This document shows positions 1 through 10,028 of a stretch of DNA of 64,000 nucleotides, piece after piece. A program made the position numbers and the translations under genes. Under the pieces are notes generated by a model. The model made no database searches. It saw only the letters and a list, made by a program, of their open reading frames with translations, and was not told the origin of the DNA. Every line of letters starts with the position of its first letter. Position 1 is the first letter of the stretch. The stretch lies in assembly GCF_040496035.1 (NCBI RefSeq), contig NZ_JBEPJZ010000001.1:868001-932000 (forward strand). The letters run 5' to 3'. Source of the DNA: Agromyces sp. SYSU T00194 (GTDB lineage: Bacteria; Actinomycetota; Actinomycetes; Actinomycetales; Microbacteriaceae).

Positions 1-12
1 CGCGGTGCCGGC

Positions 13-663
13 TCAGCGGTCGCCGACGCGCTCGAGCTCGACCGGCCGGTCGCCCCAGGCGGCGATGCGCGCCTCGAGGCCGGCACGCACGCCCGGCCAC
101 TCGTCGGCGAGCACCGAGTACACCGCCGTGTCGCGCCACGTGCCGTCGGGCTTCGGCATCACCCGCCGCAGCACGCCCTCGAACGTCGCCCCGAGGCGCA
201 GGATCGCGGTGCGCGAGCGCTCGTTGACCGCATCCGCCTGCAGCTTCACCCGGCCGAACCCGTGGTCGAACGCCGTGCCGAGCAGCAGCAGCTTCGCCTC
301 GGGGTTCACGACCGTGCCCCAGACGCGCGGGTCGTACGCGGTCCAGCCGATGTGCGCGGACTCGTTCACCGGCTCGAGATCGCCGAGCGTCGAGGTGCCG
401 ACGATGCGCCCGGCATCCGGCCCACCCTCGAGCCGGATGGCGTACGCGATGCCGTGGTCGCCCCAGTGGAACCAGCGGTGCGCGAACTCGCGGAACGCCG
501 CCGCGTCGGCGGGCAGCCCGGCCGGGCCGCCGCCGTAGCCGCCGGCGAACACCTCCGCCGAGCCGATCGCGTCGTACAGCTCGTCGAGGTCGGACTCGGC
601 GAGCGGGGTCAGGCGGATGCTGCGGCCGACCAGGTCGACGCGCTCGGGGATGGTCGCGGTCAC
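13..663 (-). CDS. GNAT family N-acetyltransferase (RimJ/RimL type)
   Basis: This is a 216-residue acetyl-CoA-dependent N-acetyltransferase of the RimJ/RimL branch. The opening IRLTPLAESDLDELYDAI is typical of that branch. The acetyl-CoA-binding region reads NPEAKLLLLGTAFDHG, and the late NERSRTAILRLGATFEGVLR is the usual C-terminal signature. The substrate is unknown. The open frame runs further upstream, but I chose the GTG at 663 because a CAGACT -10-like box (minus strand, 670-675) ends 6 nt before it, the leaderless arrangement seen across this window. It is divergent from the PheS-like gene, across a 406-bp gap. Confidence 0.85.
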   Translation of the reverse strand: MTATIPERVDLVGRSIRLTPLAESDLDELYDAIGSAEVFAGGYGGGPAGLPADAAAFREFAHRWFHWGDHGIAYAIRLEGGPDAGRIVGTSTLGDLEPVNESAHIGWTAYDPRVWGTVVNPEAKLLLLGTAFDHGFGRVKLQADAVNERSRTAILRLGATFEGVLRRVMPKPDGTWRDTAVYSVLADEWPGVRAGLEARIAAWGDRPVELERVGDR

Positions 664-724
664 GTGCCCAGTCTGCACCGCGCCGCGGCGAAGGCGGCAG
701 CGGGCGGGCGCCGGGCGATGGGTC

Positions 725-858
725 GTCACGTTTCAGGAGGCCGCGCCGGGGCCGGTGCACAGGCCTGTGCGCGCGGTGCCTCAGGCGCAGCATCCGTGCA
801 TCCCGGGCATCGCTCGCGACGATTCCCACCACCGCGGCCCACCACTTCCTGAAAAGCG
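725..858. repeat. TTCTCAGGA-type inverted-repeat element, copy 1
   Basis: The left arm GTCACGTTTCAGGAGGCC starts at about 725. The right arm CTTCCTGAAAAGCGCCGG starts at 845; its reverse complement contains CTTTTCAGGAAG. The arms are imperfect inverted repeats about 100 nt apart. The same pair occurs at 2273-2340, on the other side of the PheS-like gene. Confidence 0.6.
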
Positions 859-1004
859 CCGGCCCACAGCGGGTGACGGATGCCGCGGGGCGGCGGTATC
901 CTCATGCGCATGGCGTACGCACGGCGATTTCCGCGCCCCCGGCCGGCCACCGGCCCGGGGCGATCGTCGATGCGCGCACGCTAGGCCTGCCGCGACGTCC
1001 CGGT

Positions 1005-1054
1005 GAGTCGGACCGGACGGGGGAGCATCCTCCCTCCGCACCGACCACCGACTC
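1005..1054 (+). promoter_or_regulatory. structured 5' leader of the PheS-like gene
   Basis: GAGTCGG (1005-1011) pairs perfectly with CCGACTC (1048-1054). Between them, a purine-rich GGGGGAG can pair with CTCCCTCC. The hairpin ends about 6 nt before the AAAGGA ribosome-binding site at 1057-1062. It could control translation or be a remnant of an attenuator. I do not recognise a T-box or a known riboswitch. Confidence 0.4.
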
Positions 1055-1069
1055 GCAAAGGACTCCGCC

Positions 1070-2233
1070 ATGCCCACCTCACCCACCCTGATCGCGCCCG
1101 CTCCGAGCGGGCACCTCCTCACCGCCGACGCGCTGCGCGACGCGCTCGCCGTGCGCGACCTCGCCGACCCCGCGCAGGGCCCGCACGCCATGCAGCTCGT
1201 GCTCGACGCCGTGCTCGACGCCGTCGGCGCCCTCTGGGGCGCACCCGTCGCGCTCACCCGCTCGACGCCGCTCGTCACGGTCGCCGACAACTACGACCAG
1301 CTCGGCTACGACCCCGCCGACGTGACCCGCGAAGCGCGGTACAGCCGCTACGTCGCTCCCGGCGTGATGCTCCGCAGCCACACCAGCTCGGGCATGCCCG
1401 CGATCCTGCGCGACCTCGCCGCCGATCCCCCGCACGGCTACGACGTGGTGCACGCCCTCCCGGGCGTCACCCACCGCCGCGACGCGGTCGACCGCCTGCA
1501 CGTCGGCACCCCGCATCAGCTCGACCTCTGGCGGGTCGCCGATCGCGGCTACCTCGCGGGCGAGACGCTCGACGAGCTCGCGGGCGCGGTCGTCGAGGCC
1601 GTGCTGCCGGGCGCGCGGTGGCGGCAGGTGCCGGCGAGGCATCCGTACACCCGCGACGGCCGGCAGGTCGACGTCTGGCACGACGGCGAGTGGGTCGAGC
1701 TCGCCGAGTGCGGCGCGATCGACCGCGGGGTGATCCGCCGCGCGGGCCTCGACCCGCATCTCTGGACCGGGGTCGCGCTCGGCATGGGCCTCGACCGCGC
1801 GCTGATGCTGCGGAAGGGCATCCCCGACATCCGGATGCTGCGCTCGGCGCACCCGCTCGTCGCAGCCCAGATGCGCGACCTCGAGCCGTGGCGGCCCGTG
1901 TCGTCGCAACCCGCGGTGCGCCGCGACCTCTCGCTCGTGGTCGCTGGCGACGTCGACGACGAGCTGCTCGGCGACCGGGCGCGCGACGCGCTCGGCGCCG
2001 AGGCCGATGTGCTCGAGTCGCTCGAGGTGCTGGCGGTGACGGATGCCTCGGAGCTGCCCGACGCCGCCCGGCAGCGCCTGCGCACCCGGCCCGGCGACCG
2101 CAATGCGCTGGTGCGCCTCGTGCTGCGGCCGCTCGATCGCACGCTCACCGACGCCGAGGCGAACGTGCTGCGCGACCGCGTCTACCTCGCGCTGCACGAG
2201 GGCGAGGTGCGCGAGCTGATCGCCGGCCCGTGA
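1070..2233 (+). CDS. srmL: PheS-related ligase-like protein (SrmL type)
   Basis: This 387-residue protein is built like a class II phenylalanyl-tRNA synthetase core fused to the ferredoxin-fold anticodon-binding domain normally found at the end of PheT. Motif 2-like MLRSHTSSG lies near residue 101 and HVGTPHQLDLW near 145. Motif 3-like GVALGMGLDRALMLRKGIPD lies near 240. A PheT-like PAVRRDLSLVV begins the C-terminal domain near 283. The N-terminal tRNA-binding coiled coil of true PheS is missing. True PheS/PheT would be separate, longer genes, so this is a paralogue; I recall it from NCBI families as 'PheS-related mystery ligase SrmL', with unknown substrate. It is monocistronic, preceded by AAAGGA and a stem-loop, and flanked on both sides by related inverted repeats. 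Confidence 0.75.
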   Translation: MPTSPTLIAPAPSGHLLTADALRDALAVRDLADPAQGPHAMQLVLDAVLDAVGALWGAPVALTRSTPLVTVADNYDQLGYDPADVTREARYSRYVAPGVMLRSHTSSGMPAILRDLAADPPHGYDVVHALPGVTHRRDAVDRLHVGTPHQLDLWRVADRGYLAGETLDELAGAVVEAVLPGARWRQVPARHPYTRDGRQVDVWHDGEWVELAECGAIDRGVIRRAGLDPHLWTGVALGMGLDRALMLRKGIPDIRMLRSAHPLVAAQMRDLEPWRPVSSQPAVRRDLSLVVAGDVDDELLGDRARDALGAEADVLESLEVLAVTDASELPDAARQRLRTRPGDRNALVRLVLRPLDRTLTDAEANVLRDRVYLALHEGEVRELIAGP

Positions 2234-2272
2234 CGGGCGGCACTTCTCAGGAACGCCGGCTCAGGGGCATCC

Positions 2273-2340
2273 GTCACTTCTCAGGAGGCCTGGCGGGTGC
2301 CGGTACTGATTCATGCATCGGGCCGGCTTCCTGAAAAGCG
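2273..2340. repeat. TTCTCAGGA-type inverted-repeat element, copy 2
   Basis: The left arm GTCACTTCTCAGGAGGCC (2273-2290) faces the right arm GGCCGGCTTCCTGAAAAGCG (2321-2340). An extra half-copy, CACTTCTCAGGAA, lies at 2241-2253. The element sits between the convergent srmL and purA genes, so it may act as a bidirectional terminator. The right arm is nearly identical to that of copy 1 (845-858). Confidence 0.6.
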
Positions 2341-2363
2341 ACAGCCCAGGGGAGACGCGCGGG

Positions 2364-3650
2364 TCAGTCGATGAGGTCGTGGCGCACAACGATCGCGTCG
2401 CGGCCCGGCCCGACGCCGATCGCCGAGATGCGCGCGCCGCTCATCGCCTCGATCGCGAGCACGTAGTCCTGCGCGGCCTGCGGGAGGTCGTCGAACGAGC
2501 GGGCGCCCGTGATGTCCTCCGACCAGCCGGGGAACTCCTCGTAGATCGGCGTCGCGTGGTGGAAGTCCGACTGGCTGACGGGAATCTCGTCGAAGCGCGT
2601 GCCGTCGACGTCGTACCCGACGCAGACGGGGATGGTCTCGAGCCCGGTGAGCACGTCGAGCTTGGTCAGCACGAAGTCGGTGACGCCGTTGATGCGGGCC
2701 GTGTAGCGCGCGATCGGGGCGTCGTACCAGCCGCAGCGGCGCGGGCGCCCCGTGGTGGTGCCGAACTCGAAGCCCTTCGCGCGCAGGAACTCGCCCGACT
2801 CGTCGAACAGCTCGGTCGGGAACGGGCCGGCGCCGACGCGGGTCGTGTAGGCCTTCACGACGGCGATGACGCGGTCGATGCGGTTCGGCGCGATGCCCGA
2901 GCCGGTGATCGCACCGCCCGAGGTCGCGTTCGACGACGTGACGAACGGGTAGGTGCCGTGGTCGACGTCGAGCATGGTCGCCTGGCCGCCCTCGAAGAGC
3001 ACGGTGTCGCCGCGGTCGAGCGCCTCGTGCAGCAGCAGCGCGGTGTCGGTGACCATGGGGCGCAGCCGGTCGGCGTACGAGAGGAGGTCGTCGACGATCT
3101 CGTCGACGCCGATCGCGCGCCGGTTGTAGATCTTCAGCAGCAGGTGGTTCTTCTGCTCGAGCGCGCCCTCGACCTTCTGCCGGAGGATGTTCTCGTCGAA
3201 GAGGTCCTGCATGCGGATGCCGACGCGGTTGATCTTGTCGGCGTAGGCGGGGCCGATGCCGCGACCGGTGGTGCCGATCTGGCGCTTGCCGAGGAACCGC
3301 TCGGTGACCTTGTCGAGCGTGCGGTGGTACTGGGTGATGACGTGCGCGTTGGCGCTGATGCGCAGCTTCGACACGTCGACGCCGCGCGACGACAGCGCGG
3401 TGAGCTCGTCGAAGAGCACCTCGATGTCGACGACCACGCCGTTGGCGATGATCGGCGTGACGCCGGGGGTCAGGATGCCCGAGGGCAGCAGGTGCAGCGC
3501 GTACTTCTCGTCGCCCACGACGACGGTGTGCCCCGCGTTGTTGCCGCCGTTGAACTTGACGACGTAGTCGACGCGCGGACCGAGCAGGTCGGTCGCCTTG
3601 CCCTTGCCCTCGTCACCCCACTGCGCACCGACCAGGATGATCGCCGGCAC
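2364..3650 (-). CDS. purA: adenylosuccinate synthetase
   Basis: PurA couples GTP hydrolysis to the condensation of IMP and aspartate, the first committed step to AMP. The 428-residue length is standard. The N-terminal [16 protein letters not shown] is the IMP/GTP-binding signature; NNAGHT and [14 protein letters not shown] are further family signatures. The GTG start at 3650 lies one base beyond the stop codon of the DUF3151 gene, so the two are co-transcribed. It converges on srmL across the 2273-2340 repeat. Confidence 0.98.
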   Translation of the reverse strand: MPAIILVGAQWGDEGKGKATDLLGPRVDYVVKFNGGNNAGHTVVVGDEKYALHLLPSGILTPGVTPIIANGVVVDIEVLFDELTALSSRGVDVSKLRISANAHVITQYHRTLDKVTERFLGKRQIGTTGRGIGPAYADKINRVGIRMQDLFDENILRQKVEGALEQKNHLLLKIYNRRAIGVDEIVDDLLSYADRLRPMVTDTALLLHEALDRGDTVLFEGGQATMLDVDHGTYPFVTSSNATSGGAITGSGIAPNRIDRVIAVVKAYTTRVGAGPFPTELFDESGEFLRAKGFEFGTTTGRPRRCGWYDAPIARYTARINGVTDFVLTKLDVLTGLETIPVCVGYDVDGTRFDEIPVSQSDFHHATPIYEEFPGWSEDITGARSFDDLPQAAQDYVLAIEAMSGARISAIGVGPGRDAIVVRHDLID

Positions 3651-3651
3651 G

Positions 3652-4674
3652 TCAGCGCCCCCCGTCGCGGTCGTCGACCGAGACCGTGTCGGCCTCGTCG
3701 GGAGCGGCGGCGGATGCCTCGGAGTCGGAGGGCTCGTCGTCGGATGGCTCCGACGCGGTGTCGCCCTCGTCGGCCGCGTCGGCCTGCTCGGCGTCGACGT
3801 CCTCGGGTGCGTCCTCCGCCGACGGCGCGGGCTCGCCCGACGACTCCCCCTCGGTCACGGCGCCGGTGGCGTCGGCGGTGAACGTCGGGGCCGGGGCGCC
3901 GTCGAGCGCCCAGCTGGCGGGCACGGGTGCGGGCACGGCGGGCTCGGACTCGCCGGGCTCCCCGGTCTCAGGTGCCGCTGCGACCTCCGCGACCGGGACG
4001 CCGGCGACCGGCGTGGTGGTCGGCACGGCGGGCATCGGCAGCGCCGGCGTCGCGGGCGATGCCGCATCGGCGGCGGACACGGGTGCGCCGTATCCCGCCT
4101 CTGCGGCGGGCACGGGCTGGTCGCCCTGCGCGGCGGCAGCGGCGAGCGCCGCGTCCTCGGCGGCGATCGCGGCCTCCGCCTCGGCGACCTGCGCGGCCGC
4201 ACGCTCGGCGAGCATGGCCTGCACCTCGTCGAGCGAGATGACCTGGGTCGGGGTGAACTCGGAGGCGATGCGCATCTGGGCGTCGGCATCGGCGGCGGCG
4301 AGCTCCTCGGCGGCCGCGACCGCCTCGGCCGCGATGCCGAGCACGTTCGCGGCGCGACGCTTCGCGTCGAGGGCGCGCAGGTAGGCGCGGTTCGGCTCGT
4401 GCGCCCACGGCACGGCGTCGCCCGGCTGCCAGCCGACCTCACGGAGGGCCTCGCGGGCCCGGTCGACGGCGACCGTCGCACTCGCGTAGGAGTCGGTCAC
4501 CCGCCCCTCGGAGTCGGCGATGTCGGCGAGCTCGGCCCAGGCGAGCGGCGATTGCGGATGTGCCCCCACGATGCCGGCCACCTCGGACCGGCCACCCCCC
4601 TGGAGCGCCTCGCGTACGGCGGTCTCGTCGGGCAGGTACCGCTCGGTACGCCCGTTCGTCTCGTCTGCGCTCAC
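3652..4674 (-). CDS. DUF3151 protein with long acidic, Ala-rich tail
   Basis: Residues 8-105 match the actinobacterial DUF3151 family: [16 protein letters not shown], then an Arg/Ala-rich helix, then [13 protein letters not shown]. The family is short, about 130-140 residues, and of unknown function. This protein is 340 residues because of a tail (about 120-340) rich in Ala, Glu, Asp, Pro and Thr that looks disordered. I recall DUF3151 genes lying beside purA in other actinobacteria. The GTG start is preceded by a TAGAGT box (minus strand, 4680-4685) ending 5 nt before it, so transcription probably starts here and continues into purA. Confidence 0.75.
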   Translation of the reverse strand: MSADETNGRTERYLPDETAVREALQGGGRSEVAGIVGAHPQSPLAWAELADIADSEGRVTDSYASATVAVDRAREALREVGWQPGDAVPWAHEPNRAYLRALDAKRRAANVLGIAAEAVAAAEELAAADADAQMRIASEFTPTQVISLDEVQAMLAERAAAQVAEAEAAIAAEDAALAAAAAQGDQPVPAAEAGYGAPVSAADAASPATPALPMPAVPTTTPVAGVPVAEVAAAPETGEPGESEPAVPAPVPASWALDGAPAPTFTADATGAVTEGESSGEPAPSAEDAPEDVDAEQADAADEGDTASEPSDDEPSDSEASAAAPDEADTVSVDDRDGGR

Positions 4675-4765
4675 ACTTCACTCTATCGCGGCACGCGATT
4701 CCGGCCCCGGATCGCGCACCGCCCGCCGCGGCCGGCATGCGTTCCTGTGCATCCGCCGAGTGAAT

Positions 4766-4783
4766 TTGCACATCAGTGTGCAA
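4766..4783. promoter_or_regulatory. palindromic TetR operator over the -35 region
   Basis: TTGCACATCAGTGTGCAA is an 18-bp palindrome with perfect 7-bp arms around TCAG. Its left end TTGCAC is a good -35 box; 17 bp further is TAGTCT (4789-4794), ending 6 nt before the ATG at 4801. A bound TetR dimer would block the promoter of its own operon. The operator assignment is inference from position and symmetry. Confidence 0.75.
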
Positions 4784-4800
4784 CTTTCTAGTCTGGCCTG

Positions 4801-5484
4801 ATGCCCCGCTCCACCTCCCGCGCCCGTGCCCCCCGCGCCGACGCCGCCGCCAACCGAGACGCACTGCTCACCGCCGCGGCGACGACGCTCGCCACCGACC
4901 CCGACGCGTCGCTCGAGCAGATCGCCCAGGCCGCCGGCCTCTCGCGGCGCGCCGTGTACGGGCACTTCCAGGGGCGCGACGAGCTCGTCGCCGCCACGCT
5001 CGAGGAGGGCGCGCTGCGCCTCGTGGGCGTCACGGCCGACCTCGGCGACGACCTCGACGAGCGCATCGCCGTCGCGACGATCGCCGCACGGCTCTGGGCC
5101 TCGGTCGCCCACGTGCGCCTCGCCGCCGGGCTCGCCCTGCGCGAGCCGTACGTGCACCGCATCGCCGGAGCGCTCGCGCCGCTGCGGGCGCGGGTCGAGC
5201 AGCTCGTGCGCCGCGGTGCCGCGAACGGCACGCTGCGCGCCGACCTGCCCGCCGAGACGGTCGCGCACCTCGTCGAGCGCTCCGCGATCGCGGTGCTCGC
5301 CGAGGCGAACCGCACCGGCATGGACGACGCCGAGGGGCACCGCCTCGTGATGCTCGCCGCGCTCGGCGCCGCCGGGTTGTCCTGGCGCGAGTCGGCCGAC
5401 CTCATCGACGCGACCCCGTCGCTCGCGCCCGGCGCGGCCGGAACCCCCGGCGCCGACGCGTCCCCGGAGGCGCCGGCACGATGA
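4801..5484 (+). CDS. TetR/AcrR family transcriptional regulator
   Basis: This is a 227-residue repressor with a TetR helix-turn-helix in residues 15-60: RDALLTAAATTLATDPDASL, then IAQAAGLSRRAVYGHFQGRD. The C-terminal ligand domain follows. It is the first gene of a three-gene operon, with ATGA overlaps to the next two genes. A perfect palindrome overlaps its -35 box, so autoregulation is likely. The mRNA appears leaderless. The natural target is probably the downstream YhgE/Pip export-like protein; the inducer is unknown. Confidence 0.9.
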   Translation: MPRSTSRARAPRADAAANRDALLTAAATTLATDPDASLEQIAQAAGLSRRAVYGHFQGRDELVAATLEEGALRLVGVTADLGDDLDERIAVATIAARLWASVAHVRLAAGLALREPYVHRIAGALAPLRARVEQLVRRGAANGTLRADLPAETVAHLVERSAIAVLAEANRTGMDDAEGHRLVMLAALGAAGLSWRESADLIDATPSLAPGAAGTPGADASPEAPAR

Positions 5485-6134
5485 AGGTCGACCTCCTCGA
5501 CGTCTCGAAGGGGCGGCGCGGCACGGCCCTGCCCCGCACCCGGCTCGCGTTCCAGACCGGCGCCGTCACGCTCGCGCGCGCCGAGACCGAGCAGCGCCCC
5601 ACCGTGCTCGGGCTGATCGCGTCGGGGCGGATGCGACCCGACACGGGGCGGGTACTGCTCGACGGCGAGGCGGATGCCTCGGGCATCCGTTCGCGGGTCG
5701 CCCTCGTCGACGCACCCGGCGTGAGCGACCCGGCCTCCGACGTGACCGTCGCCGGCGTCGTCGCCGAGGAGCTCATGTTCGCGGGCATCGCCGCGCACCC
5801 GGCATCCGTCGACCGCACCCTCGCGCAGTTCGGCGTCGCGCACCTCGCGCGCCGCGCGATCGGCACGGTGCCGCCGACCGCGCGCCTGCGGCTGCTCTGC
5901 GAGCTCGCGGTGCTGCGCGACGGGGTCGAGGGCATCGTGCTCACCGCGCCCGACCGGCACGGCGGCAACCCGCTCGACTGGTGGGCGATCGTGCGCGAGT
6001 TCTCGGCGCGCGGCTACGCGGTGCTGGCGATCGCCGGCGACGCGGCCGCGGCGGCCATCGCCGCAGACGCGATGCTCGACCGGCTCGGACGCGAGGGCGC
6101 CGGCGGCGACATCGACGAGGAGGCCGGCGCATGA
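5481..6134 (+). CDS. degenerate ABC-type ATPase-like protein (no Walker A)
   Basis: This 217-residue protein follows the outline of an ABC ATPase: VLGLIASGRMRPDTGRVLLD matches the helix and strand after a P-loop. The Walker A itself (GxxGxGKST) is replaced by AETEQRPTV. The LSGGQ position reads roughly PPTARLRLL and the Walker B position IVLTAPDRHGG, so ATP hydrolysis looks impossible. It lies between the TetR gene (4-bp overlap) and the YhgE/Pip gene (4-bp overlap), so it is probably a structural partner of the latter. Codon use looks like its neighbours, arguing against a decaying pseudogene. Confidence 0.6.
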   Translation: MKVDLLDVSKGRRGTALPRTRLAFQTGAVTLARAETEQRPTVLGLIASGRMRPDTGRVLLDGEADASGIRSRVALVDAPGVSDPASDVTVAGVVAEELMFAGIAAHPASVDRTLAQFGVAHLARRAIGTVPPTARLRLLCELAVLRDGVEGIVLTAPDRHGGNPLDWWAIVREFSARGYAVLAIAGDAAAAAIAADAMLDRLGREGAGGDIDEEAGA

Positions 6135-7987
6135 AGATCCCGCAGATGATCGCGGCCGAGCTGCGGCGCCTCACCGCGACCCGCATGTCGCTCATCGCGC
6201 TCATCGCACTCGTGGCGGTGCCGATCCTCTACGGCGGCCTCTACCTGTGGGCGAACCAGGACCCGTACGCCCGGCTCGACCAGGTGCCGGTCGCGCTCGT
6301 CGTCGCCGACGAGGGCGCGATCACCGATGACGGCACCGAGGTGGTGCACGCCCGCGAGATCGCAGACGACATCCTCGACGACGGCGCGTTCGACTGGCAC
6401 GAGGTCTCGGCCGCCGAGGCCGAGCAGGGCCTCGCCGACCAGGAGTTCGACTTCGTGGTGGCGTTCCCCGTCGACTTCAGCGCGGCGCTCGAGTCGGCGA
6501 GCACGGATGCCCCGCGGCAGGCCGACGTCGCCCTCATCACGAACGACGCGAACAGCTACCTCGCCACGACCATCGGCGAGCAGGCGGTCGCGCGCATCCA
6601 GCAGCAGATCGTCGAGGAGGTGAACCGGTCGGCGGCGACGCGGTTCCTCGACGGGCTGGTCGAGATCCGCACGAACCTCCTCGACGCCGCCGAGGGCGCA
6701 CACGAGCTGGCGGATGCAGCGATGCAGGCGCTCGGCGGCTCCGGCGAACTGGGCTCCGGGGCATCCGCCCTCGCCGACGGCACCGCGACGCTCGCCGACG
6801 GGGCGGGCGACCTGGCGGCGGGCGCGGCCACGGCCGCCGACGGCGCGCAGCGGGTGGCCGACGGGAACGCGCAGCTCGCGGCATCCGCCGACCGCGTGGG
6901 CGCGGCGTCGTCCACCGCCATCGCCGCCCTACCGGACGCGCGCGACGACATCGCGCAACTGCTCGCCGACCGCGGCACCGACCAGGCCACGATCGACGCC
7001 GTGCTCGCGGCGCTCGACCCGCTCGGCGACGACCTGCGCGCCGGCGACGCCCGCGTGCAGGAGGTCGTCGGGCAGATCGACGCCCTCGCCGCGGGCAGCG
7101 CGGCGGTCGCGTCGGGCACCGCCGAGCTCGCGGCCGGCAGCAGCGCCCTCGCCGACGGCGCCGGCGCCGCGGCCGACGGCGCGGCCGAGCTGCGCGACGG
7201 CATCGGCACGCTCACCGACGGCCTCGGGCAGCTCGCCGACGGCGCGGGCACGCTCGCGAGCGGCCTCGACGACGGGGTCGCGGCCATCCCCGACACCGAC
7301 GCGGACACCCGCGTGGCGCAGGCCGACGCCATCGCCGACCCCATCGCGCTCGACACCGAGGCGGTCACGGCCGCCGGCACCTACGGCGCCGGGCTCGCGC
7401 CGTTCTTCGCCGCACTCGCCGGCTGGATCGGCATCTATGCGCTCTTCCTCATCGTGAAGCCCATCTCGCGGCGGGCGGTCACCGCGCTGCACTCGCCGAT
7501 CCGCGTCACGCTCGCCGGCTGGCTGACGCCCGCGCTGCTCGGCGCGGTGCAGATGACGGCGCTCTACGGCGTGCTCGCCGTGGCGCTCGGCTTCACGATC
7601 GCGAACCCGTGGCTGACGATCGGCGTGATGCTGCTCGGCTCGGCGACGTTCACCGCGATCATCCTCGCGCTGAACGTCTGGCTCGGGTCGGTCGGGCAGT
7701 TCCTCGGCCTCGTGCTGATGGTGCTGCAGCTCGTGACCGCGGGCGGCACCTTCCCGTGGCAGACGCTGCCCGAACCGCTCGCGGCCCTGCACCACGTGCT
7801 GCCGATGGGCTTCGTGGTCGACGCGCTGCGGCAGGCGATGTACGGCGGCAGCCTCGACGCGCTCGCGGGCGACGTCGGCACGCTGCTGCTGTGGCTCGTC
7901 GGCGCACTCGTGCTCGCGGCGAGCGGCGTGACGCGCATGACGCACTTCCGCACCCTGCGCGACCTGCAGCCCAGCCTGATCGGCTGA
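6131..7987 (+). CDS. YhgE/Pip family membrane protein
   Basis: This 618-residue protein has an N-terminal membrane segment (LIALIALVAVPILYGGLYLW, about 20-40). A long extracytoplasmic region follows, containing many hydrophobic/Gly/Ala repeats such as LADGA, LAAGA and LASG (about 200-390). About six C-terminal membrane helices have ABC-2-like character. This is the classic YhgE/Pip architecture, related to phage-infection protein and to MmpL- or ABC-2-type exporters. The substrate is unknown. It is the third gene of the TetR operon. The ATG at 6131 overlaps the previous stop. Confidence 0.88.
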   Translation: MKIPQMIAAELRRLTATRMSLIALIALVAVPILYGGLYLWANQDPYARLDQVPVALVVADEGAITDDGTEVVHAREIADDILDDGAFDWHEVSAAEAEQGLADQEFDFVVAFPVDFSAALESASTDAPRQADVALITNDANSYLATTIGEQAVARIQQQIVEEVNRSAATRFLDGLVEIRTNLLDAAEGAHELADAAMQALGGSGELGSGASALADGTATLADGAGDLAAGAATAADGAQRVADGNAQLAASADRVGAASSTAIAALPDARDDIAQLLADRGTDQATIDAVLAALDPLGDDLRAGDARVQEVVGQIDALAAGSAAVASGTAELAAGSSALADGAGAAADGAAELRDGIGTLTDGLGQLADGAGTLASGLDDGVAAIPDTDADTRVAQADAIADPIALDTEAVTAAGTYGAGLAPFFAALAGWIGIYALFLIVKPISRRAVTALHSPIRVTLAGWLTPALLGAVQMTALYGVLAVALGFTIANPWLTIGVMLLGSATFTAIILALNVWLGSVGQFLGLVLMVLQLVTAGGTFPWQTLPEPLAALHHVLPMGFVVDALRQAMYGGSLDALAGDVGTLLLWLVGALVLAASGVTRMTHFRTLRDLQPSLIG

Positions 7988-8001
7988 CCGGAGGCCCGGC
8001 G

Positions 8002-8370
8002 TCAGGCGGGCGTCTGCTGGTGCGCGGCGACGTGCCAGGCGCCGCCCTCGTAGAGGTAGGTCGTCGACATGCGCAGCTGCACCTCGTCGTCGCCGCGGCG
8101 GGCGACCGCGCGGTACGCGAGCACGCCGGCGTGGTCGCCGAGGCGCACGACCGCCGGCTCGTGGATCTCGTACTGCTCCCACGGCGCGGTGCCGGCGAAC
8201 GCCTGCATCATCTCGTCGCGGCCGAGCACGGCGCCCTCGACGATCATGAGGCCGTCGCGCGTCATCGCGCGGGTGTAGTGCTCGCCGCCGTGGCCGTCGA
8301 GGATGGCGCGCCATCCGGAGTGCTCCTCGTGCAGCAGACGGGCGGGCAGATCGTCGGTGATCTCGGTCAT
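8002..8370 (-). CDS. DUF4440/SnoaL-like (NTF2-fold) protein
   Basis: This 122-residue protein has the NTF2-like cone-fold pattern: an N-terminal helix with LHEEHSGWRAILDG, a middle HYTRAMTRDGLMIVEG, and a closing STTYLYEGGAWHVAAHQQTPA. Such proteins are small hydrolases, isomerases or binding proteins; no substrate can be assigned. TAGCGT on the minus strand (8377-8382) ends 6 nt before the ATG, so it is probably leaderless. It converges on the YhgE/Pip gene 14 bp away. Confidence 0.75.
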   Translation of the reverse strand: MTEITDDLPARLLHEEHSGWRAILDGHGGEHYTRAMTRDGLMIVEGAVLGRDEMMQAFAGTAPWEQYEIHEPAVVRLGDHAGVLAYRAVARRGDDEVQLRMSTTYLYEGGAWHVAAHQQTPA

Positions 8371-8416
8371 GAGGCCACGCTAGCCCCCGCGGCATCCGCT
8401 GCACAGTGCCCGGTGA

Positions 8417-9988
<1,572 letters not shown>

Positions 9989-9991
<3 letters not shown>

Positions 9992-10028
9992 CGCGCTGCG
10001 CCACCGAGTGACGCGCTGCTCCACCGGG
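9989..10028. repeat. 20-bp tandem duplication including the argG stop
   Basis: TGACGCGCTGCGCCACCGAG (9989-10008) is followed directly by TGACGCGCTGCTCCACCGGG (10009-10028). The first copy begins with the argG stop codon. The unit appears to have been duplicated recently. Confidence 0.7.

Larger units (their letters stand above)
664..1069. other. 406-bp divergent intergenic region
   Basis: I see no convincing gene between the GNAT gene and the PheS-like gene. The region holds the -10 box of the GNAT gene at 670-675, an inverted-repeat pair of the TTTCAGGA type (731-740 and 845-858), one copy of the octamer CGGATGCC at 877-884, and a long stem-loop (1005-1054) just before the ribosome-binding site of the PheS-like gene. 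Short open frames here lack ribosome-binding sites and are not credible. Confidence 0.6.

Noticed and set aside
1079..2197. 372-codon minus-strand frame over srmL
   Set aside because: The plus-strand frame has clear synthetase motifs; the minus frame is a codon-bias shadow.
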